Below, piece after piece: positions 1 to 5,354 of a DNA stretch of 5,738 bases. The notes beneath the pieces are model-generated. The model was given only the letters and a program-made list of their open reading frames with translations. It searched no databases and was not told the DNA's origin. Within the stretch, counting starts at the first letter, position 1; each line of letters opens with the position of its first letter. This stretch comes from Pseudomonadota bacterium (GTDB lineage Bacteria > Pseudomonadota > Alphaproteobacteria > Rhizobiales > Aestuariivirgaceae). Location: the NCBI GenBank assembly GCA_016522385.1, contig JAEKFU010000245.1, positions 1 through 5,738 on the forward strand, read 5' to 3'. Position numbers and translations under genes: made by a program.

Positions 1-416
1 ACCGGAAAATTCGAGACACCGATGTGCCGGGCAAGACCCCGGTCGCGAACCTCGTTGAGCGCCTTGAACGAACGGGCCAGCGGGATTGACGTTGACGGCC
101 AGTGGATCAGCAACAGATCGACGGCATCGACGCCAAGCTGTTTCACGCTTGATTCTGCCGAACGCTGCAGATCACCGTCATCGATGTCAGTGTACCAAAC
201 CTTGGTCGTCAGGAAAATAGAATCACGGGAGACGCCTGAAGCTCGCAATCCTGCCCCGACCGCGGCTTCGTTGTCATACATCGTCGCCGTGTCGATATGC
301 CGGTAGCCGCTGTCAAGTGCATGGGCCACCAGGCGTGTCGCCTCCTCACCTCTCAGCGTCCACGTGCCGAACCCGATCGCCGGGATGTGCGCGCCATTGG
401 CATTGATGATCTTCAT
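1..416 (-). CDS. Aldo/keto reductase (2,5-diketo-D-gluconate reductase-like), partial: N-terminal 138 residues
   Basis: NAD(P)H-dependent cytoplasmic oxidoreductase of the aldo/keto reductase superfamily, resembling the DkgA/DkgB group that reduces aldehydes and ketones. The reading frame enters from beyond base 1 and starts at ATG 416-414. The 138 visible residues show the family core in order: GFGTW near residues 15-19, HIDTATMYDNE at 40-50, TTKVW at 70-74, LLLIHWP at 101-107 and HIGVSNF at 131-137. The AKR catalytic tetrad is complete: Asp42, Tyr47, Lys72, His105. Family members run to about 270-280 residues, so roughly half, with the rest of the cofactor-binding region, is outside the window. 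A GAGG at 428-431 lies 11 nt upstream, a slightly long spacing. It sits 26 nt downstream of the crotonase gene on the same strand, so co-transcription is likely. The physiological substrate cannot be told from sequence. Confidence 0.95.
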   Translation of the reverse strand, partial: MKIINANGAHIPAIGFGTWTLRGEEATRLVAHALDSGYRHIDTATMYDNEAAVGAGLRASGVSRDSIFLTTKVWYTDIDDGDLQRSAESSVKQLGVDAVDLLLIHWPSTSIPLARSFKALNEVRDRGLARHIGVSNFP

Positions 417-442
417 GGAAACTCAAACCTCATTGTCCAAAA

Positions 443-1300
443 CTACTGGGTTGCATTGATCGGCCGGTCATCCGTCCAGTCATAGGTCCCGCGGTCGCGC
501 TCATCGACCGCCTGTTTCCAGCCAACCGCTTCGGCCCGTTTCTTGAAGTTGAGGCCTTCTGGAGAGTGTCGCGTGATGCCGTCAAACAGTGTGGCCAGGC
601 GTTGGGTGTTGGCAAGACCCATAGCCTCTATGGCCTGATTGATCACCAATTTCTGCATCATCAGCTGGTTGACCGGCACCGATGCCATATGCGCTGCCAA
701 AGCCTCCACATCGGCGTCCAGTTGATCGGCTGGTACGGCCTTCATGACCAACCCGATGCGTTCGGCCTCGCGCCCTTCAATCATGTCGCCGGTGAGTAGC
801 ATACGCTTGGCCTGTTCCGGACCGAGCCGGTAGACCCACATCGCTGTCGTCGGACAACCCCAGACCCTTGCCGGCATGTAGCCGATCTTTGCATCCTCGG
901 CCATGATGATCACGTCGCTGCACAGTGCGATATCTGACCCGCCGGCCACCGCATAGCCATGCACCTTGCAGATCACCGGCTTGTGTGAACGCCACAAAGA
1001 CATGAAATGCTCGGTATTGCGCGACATGAAGGCAAAATCCTTCATTGGGTCCCACGGCATCGGCTGCGTCACATCTTCCGATCCATTGCCTTCGGCGTAA
1101 TAGGTAAGGTCGTAGCCTGAGCAAAACGCGGCGCCATTGCCGGCAAGCACGATCACATGAATGTCCGCATCCGCATTCGCTTCCGCAACCGCCTGCGACA
1201 AGAGCCCAGGCACCTCGGCGTCAATTGCATTAAGCACGTCTGGCCGATTGAGCATGATGCGGCCAATCCGCCCGGTCTTTTCAAACAGCACTTTCGACAT
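443..1300 (-). CDS. Crotonase-superfamily enoyl-CoA hydratase/isomerase
   Basis: Cytoplasmic acyl-CoA enzyme of the crotonase fold, 285 residues, a normal family length. N-terminal RIMLNRPDVLNAID (14-27) is the classical opening. The first oxyanion-hole segment is AFCSGYDL (58-65) and the second is HGYAVAGGSDIAL (114-126), followed by CSDVIIMAEDAKIGY (127-141) and LLTGDMIEGREAERIGLV (168-185). Aligned by eye to rat mitochondrial enoyl-CoA hydratase, the first catalytic Glu (Glu144) is Asp123 here. The second (Glu164) falls in YMPARVWG (141-148), where there is no Glu. A plain hydratase reaction is therefore not assured, and an isomerase, hydrolase or other crotonase chemistry is possible. Start ATG is supported by GGAGAAG at 1307-1313, 6 nt upstream; the stop is TAG. 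It heads a likely two-gene unit with the aldo/keto reductase. The superfamily call is secure; the exact reaction is not. Confidence 0.93.
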   Translation of the reverse strand: MSKVLFEKTGRIGRIMLNRPDVLNAIDAEVPGLLSQAVAEANADADIHVIVLAGNGAAFCSGYDLTYYAEGNGSEDVTQPMPWDPMKDFAFMSRNTEHFMSLWRSHKPVICKVHGYAVAGGSDIALCSDVIIMAEDAKIGYMPARVWGCPTTAMWVYRLGPEQAKRMLLTGDMIEGREAERIGLVMKAVPADQLDADVEALAAHMASVPVNQLMMQKLVINQAIEAMGLANTQRLATLFDGITRHSPEGLNFKKRAEAVGWKQAVDERDRGTYDWTDDRPINATQ

Positions 1301-1454
1301 GGTGATCTTCTCCGGTTGGCACTTTGGGCATCGAAGGATCCGAGCCTCGCACTATACTTACCGGCATGACAAGGGCGTCGGCTGTCGATAATGTCGACGG
1401 TGAAAACTCGCCCGCTTTGACCGTTCAAGGAGTTCCGGCGGCATTTGAACAGGG

Positions 1455-1483
1455 CTGTCAGGACGTTGGAATTCCACTATGTT
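1455..1483 (+). promoter_or_regulatory. Candidate promoter of the PCu(A)C gene with 10-bp palindrome in the spacer
   Basis: CTGTCA at 1455-1460 and TATGTT at 1478-1483 are separated by 17 nt, each matching the sigma-70 consensus at 4 of 6 positions. The spacer holds a perfect 10-bp palindrome, TGGAATTCCA (1467-1476), ending one base before the -10. The expected transcript start is roughly 33 nt before the gene. A closely similar element lies upstream of the SCO gene. Inferred from sequence only. Confidence 0.35.
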
Positions 1484-1512
1484 CGAAATGAATGTCGCCT
1501 GCACGTCTGATT

Positions 1513-1518
1513 GGAGGG
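1513..1518 (+). promoter_or_regulatory. Ribosome binding site deciding the PCu(A)C start
   Basis: GGAGGG precedes two consecutive in-frame ATG codons (1520 and 1523). The first is only 1 nt away, too close for efficient initiation; the second is 4 nt away and is preferred. An upstream in-frame TTG at 1511 overlaps this site and is unlikely to be the start. Confidence 0.7.
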
Positions 1519-1522
1519 AATG

Positions 1523-2023
1523 ATGCGCCGCTACAAGGTTGCACTCTTGGCCACCTTCATTGTCGCTGTTTCGCTGATGGTTGGCCAATCGCTCGCTCAC
1601 GATTACGAGAAAGGTGACATCACCGTTATTCATCCGCGGACCAAGGAATCCGTTGGCAAAAATGCCGCAATCTATGTCACCCTGGAAAACAAGGGCACGG
1701 AGGTTGACCGGCTCATCGGTGCTGAGACCGATATCGCCAGGGACGCCCAGCTCCATACCCATATTGTCGAAGACAATATTGTAAAGATGCGCCGTCTGGA
1801 GGCGCTGGAAGTTCGTCCGGGCACACCAACCGTTCTGGAACGCGGTGGCCATCACATCATGCTTGTCGGTCTCAAAAAGCGATTGCGAGAAGGTGAGCTC
1901 GCCCCACTCACCCTGATCTTGGAGCGGGCGGGCAGAATTAAGATCGAAGCCTATGTCGAAGGCTGGGCGCAGTCAGATGATGCGGCACCAGCAAAAAAGA
2001 ACAGCCACGAACACGGTAGTTAG
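1523..2023 (+). CDS. Periplasmic copper chaperone PCu(A)C
   Basis: Secreted copper(I) chaperone of the PCu(A)C family (DUF461), which delivers Cu(I) to periplasmic targets, classically the CuA site of cytochrome c oxidase together with SCO proteins. The 166-residue product begins with a Sec signal peptide (MRRYKV, then a hydrophobic stretch to about 22, cleavage probably after SLA at 25). The family signature H-x10-M-x21-H-x-M is exact: His78, Met89, His111, Met113, in the contexts AQLHTH, VKMRRLE and GGHHIMLVGL. Residue 80, often Met in relatives, is His, giving an HTH triad next to the ligand site. The C-terminus ends SHEHGS, a short His tail that could add metal affinity. It converges with the YtkA-like gene, 32 nt separating the two stop codons, and faces the SCO set, so it is transcribed separately. 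Family assignment is very firm; the oxidase target is inferred. Confidence 0.95.
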   Translation: MRRYKVALLATFIVAVSLMVGQSLAHDYEKGDITVIHPRTKESVGKNAAIYVTLENKGTEVDRLIGAETDIARDAQLHTHIVEDNIVKMRRLEALEVRPGTPTVLERGGHHIMLVGLKKRLREGELAPLTLILERAGRIKIEAYVEGWAQSDDAAPAKKNSHEHGS

Positions 2024-2055
2024 TCCGCACTACCTGCGCAGCGACCTTGCGTCAG

Positions 2056-2478
2056 TTATTCTGACTTGGAATGATCACCATGGCCGGCATGATCCGTCTT
2101 CGTGCCGCTTGGGCCAAAAGTCAGTGATTTTACGACCACGTCCCGAGCCGGTTTCTTGAACTCCATTTTCAGTGTCCATTCGCCGACCATTTCAAGTTCC
2201 AGCATTCCGTGATAGCTACCCGGCTTGCCGGTTGGTTTTGGTCGCATTGGCGGGACATTGTGTGCCATCGGCATTGATGCCATATCGGCATTCACCTTGA
2301 ACTCGGCACCATCAATGGGCTTGTGGCTCTTCATTCCCATAACATTGAACATGCACATATAGGTGAGTTTTTTGTCGGTCGGTTCGCAATTCACTTCCAC
2401 CATCGGACGCTCACCGGCATGTGCACCAGTTGCAGCAAGTAGGACTGTCACCGGCATTGCAAAAAGTGACAAACGCAT
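2056..2478 (-). CDS. Secreted YtkA/FixH-like copper-associated protein, Met- and His-rich
   Basis: Small exported protein of 140 residues resembling the YtkA-like/FixH domain family, a beta-sandwich fold often found beside copper and cytochrome oxidase assembly genes. A Sec signal peptide spans residues 1-21 (hydrophobic MPVTVLLAATG, cleavage after AHA). The mature part carries Cys31 and Cys42, a Met-rich stretch (Met41, 43, 47, 49, 66, 69, 71, 78, including DMASMPMAHNVPPM at 65-78), then the typical GSYHGMLELEMVGEWTLKMEF region (87-107). It ends in a His-containing tail with His130, 133 and 136. Methionine clusters and His tails of this type are usual Cu(I)/Cu(II) ligands, so periplasmic copper binding is inferred. 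A longer open frame runs up to 2586, but the ATG at 2478 has a consensus ribosome site 5 nt upstream and begins a clean signal peptide. It is the last gene of the leftward set. Confidence 0.85.
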   Translation of the reverse strand: MRLSLFAMPVTVLLAATGAHAGERPMVEVNCEPTDKKLTYMCMFNVMGMKSHKPIDGAEFKVNADMASMPMAHNVPPMRPKPTGKPGSYHGMLELEMVGEWTLKMEFKKPARDVVVKSLTFGPSGTKTDHAGHGDHSKSE

Positions 2479-2483
2479 TTCAT

Positions 2484-2490
2484 CCTCCTT
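2484..2490 (-). promoter_or_regulatory. Ribosome binding site fixing the YtkA-like start
   Basis: AAGGAGG on the minus strand, 5 nt before the ATG at 2478-2476. It selects this start over the in-frame codon 36 residues upstream, which would bury the signal peptide. Confidence 0.8.
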
Positions 2491-2525
2491 CGATCGACAG
2501 GCGTTCAGTTTAACCGGATTCCCGC

Positions 2526-2542
2526 ATCGAAGTCGCTTCGAT
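2526..2542. repeat. Inverted repeat ATCGAAG-TCG-CTTCGAT
   Basis: Perfect 7-bp arms (2526-2532 and 2536-2542) around a 3-nt centre, in the 113-nt gap between the unknown secreted protein and the YtkA-like gene. A further CTTCGAT lies at 2488-2494, touching the ribosome site. It could form a tight hairpin in the transcript or be a regulator site. No T-run follows on either strand, so it is not a typical terminator. Confidence 0.55.
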
Positions 2543-2558
2543 TGAGGTAACAATAGCG

Positions 2559-2571
2559 GCCGGAGGCCGGC
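2559..2571 (-). repeat. GC-rich hairpin downstream of the unknown secreted protein gene
   Basis: Arms GCCGG and CCGGC (5 bp) with a 3-nt loop, about 20 nt past the stop codon at 2592 in the direction of transcription. On the minus strand it is followed by CGCTATTGTT, a poor U-tract, so it is at best a weak terminator or attenuator, or a 3'-end stabilising stem. Confidence 0.35.
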
Positions 2572-2591
2572 TTCGTCCAGCAACATAACCG

Positions 2592-3146
2592 CTATGTGCC
2601 GGCCCTCGAGATACGCAATTCAATAAGACATCGTGCCTGGTCCCAATTTAACCGTTCAGCCGAAAGCTCGATTGTAGTTTGATCGGGCAAGGACGCGTGC
2701 ACCCGGCTCTTCACCGAGAACTGATCACCTTGCTGCATTGATCTGCGCCATTTCGTGGATGGATACTTCTGGCGCTGATTGTCGAACAGCTGGCTGAAGC
2801 GCGCTGCACATTGATCCGACGTCTTCGTGCCCGCACTGTCGAAACGGAACAGCCTGATCTCGTCCACGGTGCCGGTTTCGGTGTGTGCCATGATCTGCCA
2901 ATCCAGACCTTCGTAATTCAGGTATGATCCGACGCCTCTCTTGTTGTCGGAGCACAGAGCCCCGATCATTGCGCCGGGTGCTATTCGATCGATATGGGCA
3001 AAGGCCTGTTGCTCAGTCATACCAAGGCGAATGCCGTGAAATTCTGCGGGTTGCATAGCTTCTTGTGCTGCAAGCGACAGATTGAGAAAAACGGCTTGCA
3101 TTAGCCAAACGAACACGCTGAGAGAGGCTGCGCGAAGCCAAGTCAT
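2592..3146 (-). CDS. Hypothetical secreted protein in copper cluster
   Basis: Not recognised as a named family. The 184-residue product has an N-terminal export signal: MTWLRAAS, then a hydrophobic run to about residue 24, with cleavage probably near SLA at 24-26. The mature part contains GIRLGMTEQQAFAHI (38-52), a G-x-x-L-G-M-[ST] motif recurring in assorted small periplasmic proteins, three cysteines (65, 113, 173), and an otherwise mixed alpha/beta-looking soluble sequence without further membrane segments. The ATG at 3146-3144 is chosen because AGGAG lies 7 nt upstream. A TTG two codons earlier is nearly touching that site and is rejected. It lies 73 nt after SCO and 113 nt before the YtkA-like gene on the same strand, so a role in copper or redox biology of the cell envelope is suggested by context only. 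Three cysteines leave one potentially free thiol if two form a disulfide. Confidence 0.8.
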   Translation of the reverse strand: MTWLRAASLSVFVWLMQAVFLNLSLAAQEAMQPAEFHGIRLGMTEQQAFAHIDRIAPGAMIGALCSDNKRGVGSYLNYEGLDWQIMAHTETGTVDEIRLFRFDSAGTKTSDQCAARFSQLFDNQRQKYPSTKWRRSMQQGDQFSVKSRVHASLPDQTTIELSAERLNWDQARCLIELRISRAGT

Positions 3147-3153
3147 GTTCAAT

Positions 3154-3158
3154 CTCCT
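3154..3158 (-). promoter_or_regulatory. Ribosome binding site of the unknown secreted protein
   Basis: AGGAG on the minus strand, 7 nt before ATG 3146-3144 and only 1 nt before the competing TTG at 3152, which decides in favour of the ATG. Confidence 0.75.
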
Positions 3159-3161
3159 GCC

Positions 3162-3216
3162 TGCTCTGGCGTCCCATTATTGCCTGATGTCAACTGCACC
3201 GGGTTGCACCAGAGCA
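3162..3216. repeat. 8-bp inverted repeat flanking the gap between SCO and the unknown gene
   Basis: TGCTCTGG at 3162-3169 and CCAGAGCA at 3209-3216 are perfect complements separated by 39 nt, filling most of the 73-nt gap. In the leftward transcript they could pair into a long-looped stem just before the ribosome site of the next gene. The loop also holds the direct repeat TGCACC-GGGT-TGCACC (3195-3210). Confidence 0.4.
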
Positions 3217-3219
3217 CGA

Positions 3220-3900
3220 TCATTGATCGAGTTGCCGGGTTAAACCAGTCACAATCTCTTCTACGGTCGAGCCATAGGGAAAATGGGTCGCGTACTCTCC
3301 TTTTTCATCCATCAAGAAAATATTGCTCGAGTGTCCGATCAAATAGTCCGATCCAGTCACATCGCCAGCCGTCCGATAGAGCACCCGGTAAGCTTTCGTC
3401 GCGGTCTCGATCTCATCGGGACTGCCGGTAAGTCCGATGAGCGAGCTGTGAAAATGTGACACGTAGTCGGCCAACACTTCGGCTGTGTCTCTGCGCGGAT
3501 CCACTGTGATAAAAAGGGGTTGGATACGTGCAGATTTATCGCCCAGTTGGTCAAGAGCGCTGGAGATCTTCTGCAGCTCACTCGGGCAGATATCCGGACA
3601 GTAGGTATAGCCGAAGTAAACCAACATATATTTGCCGCGAAAGCTATCAGTGCTGGTGCGATTGCCCAGATGGCTTGTGAGAGTAAACGAACCGCCAACC
3701 CGTGCTGGTCCACTCTTGCTGAAACGGGGTGATATCTTAACCGTCTCTGCTCGCGAAGCGGTGAAATCGTGGATCGAACTGTCGATTAGCAAGCCGCAAC
3801 CCAAGACGCCCGCTGCAAACAGAATGCGTAAGGACAGGTTTGGAAGTCTGAAAACGATGCGCTCTTTTGAAAATGGTCTAAATGTTTCATGCTTGTCCAT
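3220..3900 (-). CDS. SCO1/SenC family copper chaperone (cytochrome oxidase assembly)
   Basis: Membrane-anchored thioredoxin-fold protein that binds copper and/or reduces cysteines during assembly of the CuA centre of cytochrome c oxidase. The 226-residue product has a cytoplasmic basic N-terminus, one membrane segment about residues 23-40, then the periplasmic domain. Diagnostic residues are all present: YFGYTYCPDICPSEL (95-109) gives the CxxxC pair Cys101/Cys105, FITVDPRRDT (130-139) is the family strand-turn motif, and YLIGHSSNIFLMD (187-198) gives the third ligand His190. The start is the ATG at 3900-3898. The open frame extends upstream to a TTG at 3945 without a ribosome site, and that extension would overlap the candidate promoter. 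The Shine-Dalgarno for the ATG is weak (GTGAG about 10 nt upstream), so the start is moderately sure. First gene of the leftward copper set. Confidence 0.93.
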   Translation of the reverse strand: MDKHETFRPFSKERIVFRLPNLSLRILFAAGVLGCGLLIDSSIHDFTASRAETVKISPRFSKSGPARVGGSFTLTSHLGNRTSTDSFRGKYMLVYFGYTYCPDICPSELQKISSALDQLGDKSARIQPLFITVDPRRDTAEVLADYVSHFHSSLIGLTGSPDEIETATKAYRVLYRTAGDVTGSDYLIGHSSNIFLMDEKGEYATHFPYGSTVEEIVTGLTRQLDQ

Positions 3901-3928
3901 ACGTAAACTCACGCACAACAATTCCACG

Positions 3929-3958
3929 AAAATATGGCTAGCCAAGAAAGCTGGCCAA
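3929..3958 (-). promoter_or_regulatory. Candidate promoter of the SCO gene with palindrome next to the -10
   Basis: On the minus strand TTGGCC (3958-3953) and TATTTT (3934-3929) are 18 nt apart. The spacer ends with a perfect 10-bp palindrome TGGCTAGCCA (3944-3935) directly against the -10-like hexamer. The block TTGG-N4-CCA-TATTTTCG parallels TTGG-N4-CCA-C-TATGTTCG upstream of PCu(A)C. The -35 is weak, which would fit an activator-dependent promoter. This is sequence inference only. Confidence 0.35.
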
Positions 3959-4072
3959 CGGTCGGAGCCTGCAAGTCAAGCTCGTCGCCTGGGTAAGGAT
4001 TAGGTGACCGCCGTGCGCAAGAATTGGCGGCAAAAGACATTCATTCACCAAAAAGAGCTCTCGAAAAGTGAC

Positions 4073-4088
4073 AGACAGGTTCATGTCT
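4073..4088. repeat. Imperfect dyad upstream of the GNAT gene
   Basis: AGACAGGTTCATGTCT has 5-bp perfect outer arms (AGACA/TGTCT) and one more inner pair, centred about 105 nt upstream of the proposed GNAT start in the 285-nt gap between the SCO and GNAT genes. It may be a regulator site. The rest of that gap, apart from the SCO promoter candidate, shows nothing I can support. Confidence 0.3.
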
Positions 4089-4185
4089 TAGGGTGCTGTA
4101 ACGTATGCGCTATTGCACTTCATTTCGGCGCCTGGGTGCTGTATCCGTCATCATGCCACTGCACATCCAGGGGAAAGCCAACCAA

Positions 4186-4662
4186 GTGATCAGCACGGCA
4201 CAGAAACACATTACCATGCGCGCCGCACGCGAAACCGACCTGGCGGCGATCGTCGCACTGTTGGCCGATGATCCACTGGGTCACGAAAGGGAAGACCCCA
4301 GTCTTCCATTGGCCTTACGTTATCTGGACGCATTCCGGGCCATTCAGTCCGACCGGAACCAGATGCTCGCCGTGGCGGTTGACACCAATGATGTTGTGGT
4401 CGGCACGCTCCAGCTCACCTTCATGCCTGGTATCGCCCGTATGGGTGCCTGGCGCGGACAGATTGAAGCTGTCCGGATCGCCCGTGATCACCGGGGTTCC
4501 GGACTGGGTGAGCTGATGATGAAGTGGGCAATTTCTCAATGCCGTTCGCGTTGCTGCGGTCTCGTCCAGCTGACCACCGACAAAACGCGGCCGGATGCCC
4601 ATCGCTTCTATGAAAGGCTGGGATTTGCCGATAGCCACCTCGGATACAAGCTCAAGCTGTAG
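4186..4662 (+). CDS. GNAT family N-acetyltransferase
   Basis: Acetyl-CoA-dependent N-acetyltransferase of the GNAT superfamily, acting in the cytoplasm on an unknown amine substrate. With the GTG start at 4186 the product is 158 residues, normal for this group. ITMRAARETDLAAIVALLADD (10-30) is the usual first strand and helix. QIEAVRIARDHRGSGLGELMM (92-112) contains the acetyl-CoA pyrophosphate loop R-x-x-G-x-G (residues 103-108). VQLTTDKTRPDAHRFYERLGF (127-147) is the closing motif B region with the conserved FY-x-x-LGF. The start is uncertain. GTG 4186 has an AGGGGA at 4169-4174, 11 nt upstream, and gives a natural N-terminus. ATG 4105 and ATG 4153 are in frame but lack a good ribosome site, and ATG 4216 would cut the first strand. 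It is followed 65 nt later by the exporter gene on the same strand. Confidence 0.9.
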   Translation: MISTAQKHITMRAARETDLAAIVALLADDPLGHEREDPSLPLALRYLDAFRAIQSDRNQMLAVAVDTNDVVVGTLQLTFMPGIARMGAWRGQIEAVRIARDHRGSGLGELMMKWAISQCRSRCCGLVQLTTDKTRPDAHRFYERLGFADSHLGYKLKL

Positions 4663-4727
4663 AGTCTTGCGCCGATCGGGCGTTCGTGCATTCCTGAGCG
4701 TTGCAAACTGCAATGAAAGGACGACCT

Positions 4728-5354
4728 ATGTCATGGGAACTATGGATCGCTTTCGTCATTGCGAGTTCGGCGCTGCTTGCCGTACCGGGCCCGACAGTTA
4801 TGCTGGTGGTCAGCTATGCGTTGGGTCGCGGGCGTTCTACCGGCTGGGCGACGGTGCCTGGCGTGACATTAGGCGATTTCACGGCGATGACGGCGTCCTT
4901 GCTCGGTGCCGGCGCCATCCTGGCAACATCGGCAACATTGTTCACTGTCCTGAAATACCTTGGCGCCTGCTACCTGATATGGCTGGGAATCAAACTATGG
5001 CGGGCCGATGGGAAACTGGATGATCTGCACAAGACCACAAACGGCCGAACCCGGGCCGCCATGTTCTGGCATTCGTTCATCGTCACTGCTTTGAATCCAA
5101 AGGGCATCGTGTTCTTTGTCGCCTTCGTGCCGCAGTTTATCGATGTGACCCATCTCGTCCTTGTGCAGTTCGTTGTGCTGGAATCAACCTTTCTGGTTCT
5201 GGCAGCCGCCAATGTCGCCGTATGGGCGGTGCTTGCGGGCAATCTCAGAGCCCGGTTCAAGCGACCGGAAACTCTCAAGCTCACAAATCGCATCGGCGGC
5301 AGCTTCCTGATCGGTGCCGGATTGCTGACGGCGACCGTCCGGCGCAACGCCTGA
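4728..5354 (+). CDS. RhtB/LysE family amino-acid exporter
   Basis: Inner-membrane efflux protein of the LysE/RhtB superfamily, whose members export amino acids such as homoserine, threonine, lysine or their analogues by proton exchange. The 208-residue product matches the family length. The signature AVPGPTVMLVVSYALGRGR (18-36) followed by GWATVPGVTLGD (39-50) is present in the first membrane segments. KYLGACYLIWLGIKLWR (76-92) and the FIVTALNPKGIVFFVAFVPQFI block (117-138) are also characteristic. About six hydrophobic segments are visible, up to the C-terminal GGSFLIGAGLLTA. Start ATG 4728 is supported by AAGGA at 4717-4721, 6 nt upstream. A longer frame from 4701 adds nine residues with no ribosome site. 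The preceding GNAT gene may be co-transcribed, which would fit an acetylation-plus-export resistance pair, but that is speculation. The substrate is unknown. Confidence 0.93.
   Translation: MSWELWIAFVIASSALLAVPGPTVMLVVSYALGRGRSTGWATVPGVTLGDFTAMTASLLGAGAILATSATLFTVLKYLGACYLIWLGIKLWRADGKLDDLHKTTNGRTRAAMFWHSFIVTALNPKGIVFFVAFVPQFIDVTHLVLVQFVVLESTFLVLAAANVAVWAVLAGNLRARFKRPETLKLTNRIGGSFLIGAGLLTATVRRNA

Noticed and set aside
1353..1358. TATACT as a -10 for PCu(A)C (or TATAGT for the crotonase on the other strand)
   Set aside because: No acceptable -35 at 16-18 nt on either strand, and on the plus strand it is 165 nt from the gene.
1358..1855. Minus-strand open frame of 165 codons over the PCu(A)C promoter and 5' half
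   Set aside because: It overlaps a firmly identified gene in antisense and shows no domain or ribosome site.
2051..2065. GTCAG-TTATT-CTGAC hairpin at the convergent gene ends
   Set aside because: Stem of only 5 bp, A/T-poor flank with no T-run on either side, and it overlaps a stop codon. Too weak to call a bidirectional terminator.
3188..3193. Perfect TTGACA on the minus strand between SCO and the unknown gene
   Set aside because: No -10-like hexamer at 16-19 nt downstream, so an internal promoter is not supported.
4004..4189. Plus-strand 61-codon frame upstream of GNAT
   Set aside because: No family likeness and no ribosome site, and it overlaps the proposed GNAT start region.
4670..4682. 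CGCC-GATCG-GGCG hairpin between GNAT and the exporter
   Set aside because: Stem of 4 bp followed by only two Ts, so it is not a credible terminator.
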